From Rouxiella badensis (GTDB taxonomy: Bacteria; Pseudomonadota; Gammaproteobacteria; Enterobacterales; Enterobacteriaceae), in NCBI RefSeq assembly GCF_002093665.1, contig NZ_MRWE01000033.1:1-62007 (forward strand): 62,007 nucleotides of DNA, in the 5' to 3' direction. The notes beneath the pieces were generated by a model. That model worked only from the letters and a program-made list of their open reading frames with translations, was not told the DNA's origin and did no database searches. Positions within the stretch are counted from its first letter, which is position 1, and each line of letters opens with the position of its first letter. Shown piece after piece: positions 33,541-41,600 of the stretch. The translations under genes and the position numbers were made by a program.

Positions 33541-34385
33541 GACTGATCTCCGTGTGCAAGGCTGTTGCGTGCCAGCAGCCAGTCAACCACCAGATTGACG
33601 CCGATAGTCAGCAGAGCAATCGCCGCCGCCGGATACAGCGGCGCATACTGGCCAAAGTTAATTGCCTGCGCGTTATCGCGCACCATGCTGCCCCAGTCGG
33701 CATAAGGTGGCTGAATGCCAAGCCCGAGGAAGCTCAAACCGGCGATAAACAGGAAGGTAAAGCAGAAACGCATCCCAAACTCCGCCAGCAGCGGCGGGAT
33801 GGCGTTGGGTAGAATCTCTTTGGTCAGCACCCAGCGTAAACCTTCACCTCGCAGGCGGGCGGCCTCAACGTACTCCTGACAGACAATCGCCTGCGCCACC
33901 AGTCGGGCCAGACGAAATACCCGGGTCGCGTCGAGCAGGGCGATAGTCAGCACCAGCACCGGGATTGAGGTGCCCATGACCGACAGCACCATCAGCGCAA
34001 AGATAAGCACCGGGATCGACATCAGGGTATCGACAATGCGTGACAACACCACGTCCACCCATTTACCGTAAATCGCCGCCGCAAAGCCGGTCACGATACC
34101 GATGATAAATGAGCTGATGGTAATCGCCAGGGCGATAGCAATGGTGGTGCGTGCGCCGTAAAGAATACGCGACAGCATGTCGCGCCCCAGACTGTCGGTG
34201 CCGAACGGCGTATGAATCGAAGGCAGCAGCCAGATATCGCCCACCTGTTCGGTTTCACTGTGCGGCGCGAGCCACGGCGCAAAAATCGCGCCCAGCAGGT
34301 TCACAGCGATAATAACGATCCCGACCCAGGCCGACAGGGGAATGGCGCCTAAAGAACGCCGTAGATTGATCTTTCTGTTCATCAA
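33537..34385 (-). CDS. Peptide-type ABC importer, permease (DppC-like)
   Basis: Inner-membrane permease of 282 residues with about six membrane segments and the N-terminal OppC_N-type helix near residues 15-38. The family hallmark HTPFGTDSLGRDMLSRILYG is present, as is the EAA loop EAARLRGEGLRWVLTKEILPNA. It lies 18 bases after the other permease and overlaps the ATPase gene. It pairs with the DppB-like subunit. Confidence 0.88.
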   Translation of the reverse strand: MMNRKINLRRSLGAIPLSAWVGIVIIAVNLLGAIFAPWLAPHSETEQVGDIWLLPSIHTPFGTDSLGRDMLSRILYGARTTIAIALAITISSFIIGIVTGFAAAIYGKWVDVVLSRIVDTLMSIPVLIFALMVLSVMGTSIPVLVLTIALLDATRVFRLARLVAQAIVCQEYVEAARLRGEGLRWVLTKEILPNAIPPLLAEFGMRFCFTFLFIAGLSFLGLGIQPPYADWGSMVRDNAQAINFGQYAPLYPAAAIALLTIGVNLVVDWLLARNSLAHGDQS

Positions 34386-34403
34386 TAGCAGGTCCTTATC
34401 AGG

Positions 34404-35354
34404 TTATCTGGCGTGGCGCAGGCGCGGGTTACACCAGATGGCCAGCAGATCGGCGGTGGTATTGAGCAGGATGTAGGTACCGCCAAACAGCAGCCCGCAG
34501 GCCTGTACCACCGGCAGATCGCGCTTGGTAACCGCATCGACCATGTACTGCCCAATCCCCGGATAGACGAACACGACCTCGACCAGGATAACCCCCACCA
34601 CCAGATACGCCAGATTAAAGGCCACGACGTTGATAATTGGCGCGAGAGCGTTAGGCAGCGCATGCTGCACCACAATCCGCCAGCGCGGAATACCCTTCAG
34701 CACCGCGCTCTCGATATACGGGCTAGACATCACGGCGGTGACCGATGCGCGGGTCATACGCAGCATATGTGCCAGCACCACCAGCGTGAGCGTCAGCATC
34801 GGCAGGGTGCAAACGTACAGTCGAGCCGAGAACGTGGTGCTCGGGTCTACCATCGCCAGACTCGGAAACCAGGTCAGCCGGATAGCGAACACGATGACCA
34901 GCACGTAGCCGACGAAGAACTCCGGCACCGAAATGCTCAGCAGCGTCAGGGTATTGGCGAGGCGGTCAAACACCGAGCCGCGCCAGATAGCGGAGGCGAT
35001 ACCGAGGCCGACCGCCAGCGGAATGGCAACAATCGCCGCATAGGCCGCCAGAAACAGCGTGTTGCCGAGCCGCGGCAGCAGCTCTTCGCTAATCGGACGA
35101 CCGTTGGCGAGAGAGTGCCCCAGGTCACCGTGCAGCACCGAGGCCAGCCAGTGCAGATACCGCAGCACCGGCGCCTGATCCAGACCCAGCTGCAAACGCA
35201 GCGCCGCGACGGTGTCAGGCGTGGCACTTTGGCCGAGAATGGCGGTAGCGACATCGCCCGGCAGCATCTCGGTGCCAATAAATATCAGCACCGAGACCAG
35301 CCACAGCGTGCCTATCCCCAGCAGTACGCGATAGAAAATTCGTTGTACCATCAT
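34404..35354 (-). CDS. Peptide-type ABC importer, permease (DppB-like)
   Basis: Inner-membrane permease of 316 residues with the DppB/OppB pattern: an N-terminal membrane helix, a long periplasmic loop carrying LGLDQAPVLRYLHWL, then five further helices. The EAA-type loop is IESAVLKGIPRWRIVVQHALPNA, and VFVYPGIGQYMVDAV is the typical C-terminal motif. The start overlaps the stop of the binding-protein gene (ATGA). Confidence 0.88.
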   Translation of the reverse strand: MMVQRIFYRVLLGIGTLWLVSVLIFIGTEMLPGDVATAILGQSATPDTVAALRLQLGLDQAPVLRYLHWLASVLHGDLGHSLANGRPISEELLPRLGNTLFLAAYAAIVAIPLAVGLGIASAIWRGSVFDRLANTLTLLSISVPEFFVGYVLVIVFAIRLTWFPSLAMVDPSTTFSARLYVCTLPMLTLTLVVLAHMLRMTRASVTAVMSSPYIESAVLKGIPRWRIVVQHALPNALAPIINVVAFNLAYLVVGVILVEVVFVYPGIGQYMVDAVTKRDLPVVQACGLLFGGTYILLNTTADLLAIWCNPRLRHAR

Positions 35355-36937
35355 CCCTCCAGCCAGACGCGCTCGGCTAAACGGCCACCCATAAAGTTGA
35401 ACATCGGATGCGGCTTAATGCCGCCGACCTTCTTGTTGGCCGCGTCGAGATAGTCGCCAAACAGCGGGATCATCGCGCCACCATCGTCACGGACGATACT
35501 CTGAAGCTCTCCATAAATTTCAGCGCGTTTGCTCTCGTCGAGCAGCGAGCGAGCCTGAAGAAGCAGGGCGTCGAACTGGTCGTTTTTCCAGTGAGTGTCG
35601 TTCCATTTGGCCGTTGACTGGTAGGCCGTGGAGAACATCTGGTCGGCGGTGGGACGTCCGCCCCAATAGCCCATGCAGAACGGGGCTTTCATCCACACGT
35701 CGTCCCAATAACTGTCGGCAGGCTGGCGCTTGATGCTAATTTGTATTCCACCCTGTTGAGCCTCTTGCTGGTAAAGTGCGGCGGCGTCTAGCGCCCCGGC
35801 AAAAGCGGCGTCGGAGGACGAAAGCTCCAGCTTGAGCTCCGAGAGGCCGGCTTTTTTGAGATAAAACTTGGATTTGTCGGGGTCATAGGTGCGCTGTTCA
35901 AGCTGGTGGTTAAAGAATGGATCGGTTTTCGGGATAGGGTGGTCATTGCCCAGTTGCCCATAGCCGCGCAACACCGTGTCGAGGATTTTCTGCCTGTCAA
36001 TGCCTTCCTTGACCGCCATACGGATATTGTTGTCTTTAAACGGGGCAACGCTACTGTCCATCAGGAAGGTAAAGTGTTGCCCACCGGAAGAGCGCACAAT
36101 GTTGAGCATCGGGCTGCGTTTAAGGAAATCGACGGTCTTGAAATCGACGCGGTTGATGGCGTGCACCTGACCTGAAATCAGCGCATTGGTGCGAGCGGTA
36201 GGATCGTTGATAACGATGACTTCAACGGCGTCGACGTAGGCACGATCCGGTTTCCAGTAGTTGGGATTGCGCTTGAAATAGGAGCGCACGCCGGGTTCGT
36301 ACTGGTCAAAGATATAACCGCCGGTGCCGATAGGGTGTGACCAGTCGGTGAAGCCATCGGGTACCACCACCAGATGGTAATCGGCCAGTAAATAAGGTAA
36401 ATCAGCGTTGCCACCTGAAAGGGTAATAAGAATTTGTTTATCGTTCTGTTGGGTAATATTAGTAATCGGCGCCAGCTGACTTTTGATGGCGCTTCGTGAT
36501 TTATCGCCACGATGCAGGTTGATTGAATAAATAATATCTTCGACTGAGAGCGTTTTGCCGTTATGGAAAGTGACACCTTCTCGCAGGGTAAATAACCACT
36601 CTGCTGCACCGGGTTTAGCTTCCCAGGAGGCGAGAAGTTCTGGCATGGCTTTATTGTTTTCGTCTATTTCAATCAGACCGTTCATCAGCATATAAGCCTG
36701 ATTTAACGGCACCCAATCGCTATATAATGTTGGGTCGAGCGTATCGCTGGTGTTACCCCCTGACATCCCCAATTTTAATACGCCCCCTTTTTTAGGTTCT
36801 GCGGCAAAGGCGTTGAGCGGGGAAAGTCCGTAAGCGGTGGTCAACCCAACGGCGGCGGAACGGGTTATAAAGTCGCGACGGCTTAATCTGGCGTTGTGGA
36901 TTAATTGGGACAGGTGTTTATCGTCATCATTAAACAT
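35351..36937 (-). CDS. Peptide-type ABC importer, substrate-binding protein (family 5), Tat signal
   Basis: Predicted periplasmic binding protein of 528 residues in the peptide/nickel family. A twin-arginine signal is visible (SRRDFI at residues 19-24, hydrophobic stretch, cleavage near AFA at about 46). This implies export in a folded state, less usual for this family. Family blocks include LASWEAKPGAAEWLFTLREG (shorter form EWLFTLREGVTFHNG), NPNYWKP and IDRQKILD. First gene of a five-gene operon with two permeases, a double ATPase and a hydrolase. The 189-base region before it (to 37126) should hold the promoter. Confidence 0.88.
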   Translation of the reverse strand: MFNDDDKHLSQLIHNARLSRRDFITRSAAVGLTTAYGLSPLNAFAAEPKKGGVLKLGMSGGNTSDTLDPTLYSDWVPLNQAYMLMNGLIEIDENNKAMPELLASWEAKPGAAEWLFTLREGVTFHNGKTLSVEDIIYSINLHRGDKSRSAIKSQLAPITNITQQNDKQILITLSGGNADLPYLLADYHLVVVPDGFTDWSHPIGTGGYIFDQYEPGVRSYFKRNPNYWKPDRAYVDAVEVIVINDPTARTNALISGQVHAINRVDFKTVDFLKRSPMLNIVRSSGGQHFTFLMDSSVAPFKDNNIRMAVKEGIDRQKILDTVLRGYGQLGNDHPIPKTDPFFNHQLEQRTYDPDKSKFYLKKAGLSELKLELSSSDAAFAGALDAAALYQQEAQQGGIQISIKRQPADSYWDDVWMKAPFCMGYWGGRPTADQMFSTAYQSTAKWNDTHWKNDQFDALLLQARSLLDESKRAEIYGELQSIVRDDGGAMIPLFGDYLDAANKKVGGIKPHPMFNFMGGRLAERVWLEG

Positions 36938-37126
36938 TATTATATTATCTCCCGGTCTGAAGTGATGGCATCGTGGGTTTTGTTATCTGCCTGAACGAGT
37001 TATATCAAAGCTCTCCCTGAAACAAGTATGAAAAATTATCATGAGAGTATGCGAAAATTGCGCAGCACGACACCGTAAAAAGTTTTATTTTCCTTGCAAT
37101 GAATCACAATAAAATGGGAACGATGC

Positions 37127-37405
37127 ATGGATTTGCACACGGTAGTCGGCTTAATTGGCGTGTTTTGCTATCTGCTGGCTTATGCGCTGGTTCAAATGCG
37201 CAAACTAGAGGTTGATGCTGATATTTATGCCTATCTTAATATTATCGGTGGGGTGTTTGGCCTGTATTCGTTGAGCCATGACTTTAATCTCGCGTCCTGC
37301 ATTTCGCAGTCAATGTGGCTGCTTTTTACCTTATTGGGAATGAAATCCGCTAGAAAAAGGCGCTTTCAGGATAAAACTAAAATTCCGCCGGTGGATATTA
37401 ATTAA
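37127..37405 (+). CDS. Small membrane protein, CBU_0592-like
   Basis: 92-residue protein with about three hydrophobic segments (residues 5-22, 36-50 and 56-75) and a basic tail (KSARKRRFQDKTK). The pattern resembles the CBU_0592-type integral membrane domain found in many proteobacteria, whose function is not known. It is divergent from the ABC operon and followed by an AT-rich gap before the LysR gene. Identification is by general resemblance only. Confidence 0.6.
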   Translation: MDLHTVVGLIGVFCYLLAYALVQMRKLEVDADIYAYLNIIGGVFGLYSLSHDFNLASCISQSMWLLFTLLGMKSARKRRFQDKTKIPPVDIN

Positions 37406-37559
37406 AAAAGAGTATAAGCAGCCGGATCCTTATTATCTAAGCACGCTGGGAAAGTGGGATTTTGTTATTTGATGAGCAGGTTAAAAACGTGGCATCAGCG
37501 TAAATTATCGCAGTTTTATACTTTATTGACCTAGTATGACCGTTTTGGTTGAAAATTAA

Positions 37560-38474
37560 TCAGCCCTGCATTTGGCACTCATCGATATTGTCTTTCAGCC
37601 ACTGGCTGACTCTACGGATTATGGGTCTGACGTATCTATCTTCAGGAATTAATAAATAGCATTTTCCGGCCGCCGCCAGTTTTCCTGGATGTGCGGCAAC
37701 CAGTTGCCCCGAACGCATCGAGTCCTGAACCAGTCCTTCCCAGCCCAGTAAAATACCGTCGCCCTGTACCGCAGCCTGTACCAGAAAAGGGTAGCTATTG
37801 GCGCGCCAGGTGAGACGAGGCGCAAAGTGATGAACGCCCTGTGAGCTGAACCAGTCACGCCAACCGGTCCATTCACGCTGAGGATCGTCCTGGATAAGCA
37901 GCCGTTGATGGATAATCTCCTCGGCGGTGATATTAGCCGACAGCGTTTTAGCAAAGGCGGGGGAACACATTGGATAGCAAATCTCGTCAAACAGCGCTTC
38001 AGCGTGAAACCCTTCAGGCGCTTCGCGTAAATAGAAAATTGCCATGTCGAATTCTGAGGTCTTGAGTGATGAAAAGCTGTCTGAGATCTTCAGGCGTATT
38101 TGCAGGTCAGGAAGCGATTCACGCAGTCTGGAGAGGCGTGAGGAAAGCCACAGTTGCCCCATGGCGCTGGTACAGGCCAGCGTGACCTGTGGCAGACCGC
38201 TCCAGCCCATCACCTCGGCGGTCGAGTGGGAGATATCGCCCAGCGACTTACGAATCTCTGCGGCAAAGGCTTCTCCACGCGGCGTCAGGCTAACCTGACG
38301 CTGCGAGCGGGTGAAAAGTTTACACCCCAGCATCTCCTCAAGTTGGAGTATCTGGCGACTGATGGCGCTTTGCGTGAGGTTGAGCTCATCGGCGGCGCGT
38401 GAAAAGCTGCAATAACGAGCCACGCATTCGAAGGCAATCAAGGTATTGAGCGGCGGTAAAGGTTCTATCTGCAC
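37560..38474 (-). CDS. LysR-type transcriptional regulator (GcvA/AmpR-like)
   Basis: DNA-binding regulator of about 304 residues. The N-terminal winged helix-turn-helix has the GcvA/AmpR-type sequence PPLNTLIAFECVARYCSFSR and SAISRQILQLEE. A periplasmic-binding-like effector domain follows from about residue 95. I choose the GTG at 38474 because AGGAA lies seven bases before it; the ATG at 38510 lacks a ribosome site. It is divergent from the 1855-codon gene, the classic LysR arrangement for controlling the divergent neighbour. The peptide importer operon, on the same strand, is the other possible target. Confidence 0.88.
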   Translation of the reverse strand: MQIEPLPPLNTLIAFECVARYCSFSRAADELNLTQSAISRQILQLEEMLGCKLFTRSQRQVSLTPRGEAFAAEIRKSLGDISHSTAEVMGWSGLPQVTLACTSAMGQLWLSSRLSRLRESLPDLQIRLKISDSFSSLKTSEFDMAIFYLREAPEGFHAEALFDEICYPMCSPAFAKTLSANITAEEIIHQRLLIQDDPQREWTGWRDWFSSQGVHHFAPRLTWRANSYPFLVQAAVQGDGILLGWEGLVQDSMRSGQLVAAHPGKLAAAGKCYLLIPEDRYVRPIIRRVSQWLKDNIDECQMQG

Positions 38475-38542
38475 TCTGAGTTTCCTGAAAATTGACGCTT
38501 CGCCGAGCATAACGCAAAGTCAGTGCACGAGAGCATTTTTTT

Positions 38543-38554
38543 ACATCATGATGT
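38543..38554. promoter_or_regulatory. 12-bp perfect palindrome in the lysR / giant-gene promoter region
   Basis: ACATCATGATGT is its own reverse complement. It lies 69 bases from the LysR start and 97 bases before the giant gene, where a LysR operator would be expected. A plausible -10 box TATAAA is at 38613-38618. It is a candidate only; the LysR T-N11-A pattern is not obvious. Confidence 0.4.
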
Positions 38555-38650
38555 CATTAGGGTCAGGGTAACGTTAAGCGTATTTTTAGAGTTTCAAAGT
38601 AATTTACTCTGCTATAAAAACCCCACGAAATTTCAAGGACGGGAGGGGAG

Positions 38651-41600
38651 ATGCCGCCGACTAATCAGGCTATTTGTAGCAGTACCGCGCCCCAGCATGT
38701 ACCCCATTTGACTGAAAGCACGGCTAGCCCGGGAATAGCATCACGCTGCGTCGAGTGGGCCCGCAATACCGCGCTGTTACCCACATCCTTTTCTTGTCCC
38801 CCTTCATTGAGTGCACTCGCCTGGAGAATGGGTGATGGAGCTTTCAGGCTCGCCGTTTCCTTTTTGCGTCAGTTTGAGCAGCGCACTGAGTGGCAAGATT
38901 GCGCAGAAATGGACGCGGTCGAACATCCGCTTCTCGCCAGTCTCAACCATTTTCTTTGGCAGCAGGGCTATGGACTCCCGGCGCTACCTTTATTGGGCCC
39001 GGCAACGGCCTTTTGTAGCGTTTACTACGCCGCCAGTCTGGCATTGGGCCATGCCGCTATGGCAGAAAATGACGACGTTTTTCATCAAACATTGGCGGCT
39101 TATCTGGCGGGCGCGTGCGGATTGTCCTGCGACGTCTTTGCCACCTCCAGCGACAGGCAAACGCCAACCTGGGAAAGTGATTGCTCTATTTTAGAAACAG
39201 ATCTGGAAGCAGGCAGCTCTTTTGACGAAATTCATTTGTTGGGCCTGCCCGCCACTGAGCCACTTTATGGTGCTACCGGCAGCCGCAGATATACCCTGGA
39301 TCCCGCTTCATCTGCACTGTTTATCGGCCAGGTCCGCACCTCACCAATGAATTTTTGCTCTGCGCAGATACCGCTAAATCAGACCTCGATAGCGAGTGGG
39401 TTAGCGGGAGTGCAAATGGCGGTGCACTTAGCCGAGCAGCAAAATCGGGCAATTTATGCCATCAGTACCGGCGAGCATGCGGTGGCGGTAGATACCAGTC
39501 CGCTGGCCGCGTCGGTGTTGTCCCTGCCGTCGTTCGGACTCAGCGATCCACTGGTGTTTCCCACCGCGCAATCGGCCGAAATTAGCGTTAACTTACCGCC
39601 GTGGCGGCAGCTAGAGGGGCATTCAACGAGCAAAACTGTGCATAAAAGAGGCGTGATCCACGATGGCCCGCTAGCGCTGATGAAAGGGCGGTATAAGGAA
39701 CCGTCGGGCTTTTTGCCGAGGCCTAACGCGCCTGCTCAACAGGAGCCCTCGCAGGCGAGTGTGCGTGAAGCACAGCTTTATGGGCTGAAGATTAACGCCG
39801 AAGATGGGCGACGTTATCCGCTGTTTGCGCCGCCGACCTCACAGATTGATTGCCTCAGTTGCCTTCCTGAGCCGTTGCCGCCGGTAAAAGCTCGCAGTCT
39901 GCTTGAGATGATAGAAAAGGTCTATTTCTGGGTCGAAGGCCTGAGTTCCCAGAGTAAACAGCGGGTCATTGAGCAATATATTCATCGTAAACCCGCTGCG
40001 GTTAGCAGTGATAGCCATAACAAAGCCCTGGAGGCCATTGTGGCTGCATGCGGTCTGCTGATGATCCACGATCCCACCCACGACAGGTGGCACAGCTCTT
40101 CTGCAGAGGTACAGACGCTCTTTTCTCTGCTGCTGATGCAGTCGCCGTTTGCTCATAACGAAGAATTAAAAATAGTGCTGGCGGCGTCTCCCGCCGGAGA
40201 GGCAATATTGGCAAAACTGCTACTCGACCAGCTGGATGCTTATCTTTCGCCGTCCTCTCAATTAATTAAAGCCAGTCATCAGCACGTCAGGGGGGTGATG
40301 ACGCAGCCTGAGCCGGTGACCTATGGCCGATTGGAGGCCTGTTTAAAGGACATTCAGGACGCGTTTATCACGCGCGTCTTTTCGTCGCTGAAGGGGACGC
40401 TGGGCTTACAGCAGGATGACCTGTCGGCGGAAAAAGTCAGCAAAATTGCGCAGTGGCATCTAAGACTGATTGAATTTGACTATCCTTTCATGCTGTTGCG
40501 TGACTTAACGCCCGTAAAAGGAATGCCCTGCTTGTCGAGCACCGGTCTGCTGATGAATATCGGCGTCAGGCGGGTTCAGGATAGGCAGAAAATGAGTATG
40601 CTGACGCCACGCGATCTAACCTCTCTGGGGGAAGACCTGCTTCTGAATAACGTTCCCGAGGCGTTGATCAGGGATTTCAGCCATCTTGAGGCGTTGCACA
40701 AAGCGGCGGGAGCGGGGACGATGAGCGGGATTGAGGACGCCGCGAATAAACTGAAGCGCAAGAGCGTACTGTTGATTCAATATAGCGAAGCCAAACGTAG
40801 GCTGACGGAGGTGCTTAAGGCTCCGGGCGAGGATGCACCGAGCATTGCGGCCTTTAAATATTATCGTGATACCCAGCAGCGACTTTACGCACTGGCGCTG
40901 GAAAGTATTTCCGGGGTAGACCGGGCCAGGATGCTGGTTAACTTGCATCGTATGCATGGGATAACGCTGCAGTTTATCCAAATGGAAGACACGCAGGGAA
41001 ATTCGTCGCTTTCACGTCCCCATATCGGATTTCTACTTTCCTCTGAAGGGAATATCAACCGTGCTGGTACGCAGGTCGAACCGCGTCACTACTTTATCTC
41101 TCTGATCCCGGCACAGAGCGATACAACACAGCCGCTGGTATTTCCTGTTCATTCAACCTTGCCCGACGAGCTACTCCAGCCTTTTAGTACTCAGGGAAAG
41201 AAGGAGTTTCTTGCACGTCTGTTTGACGATGCAACGGTCAATGATTCGCGCTATCAGTTTTATCTCCAGAATGAAGGCAGTCTGCATTCTGCCGTTCAAA
41301 TAACGGACTGGAGAAACGTGGCCGATTCGCTGGCAAATAGCATCATTGCCCGCCAGTACTCGGCCATTGCTATGCCTGCCATTGCCCCGATGCGTCATGC
41401 CGTTGTCACTGAATCCTCTGAAAGTCAGGGCCCCGTTTCTTCATGGTTTCGCTATTTATTGAGCCAATTGATTTACCTGACCCCGATTGGCAACTGCAAA
41501 GACGCTGCCGAAGATTTGATAAAGGCAGATTTAGCGCCGTTGGTGCTCGATGGGGCTTTTTGCCTCTATGCCTTTGCCCCTGGCGCCAGCGAAGAGGAGC

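Noticed and set aside
34413-35453. 346-codon frame opposite the DppB-like permease
   Set aside because: Antisense shadow with an improbable Q/R/H-rich composition, as expected opposite a membrane protein gene.
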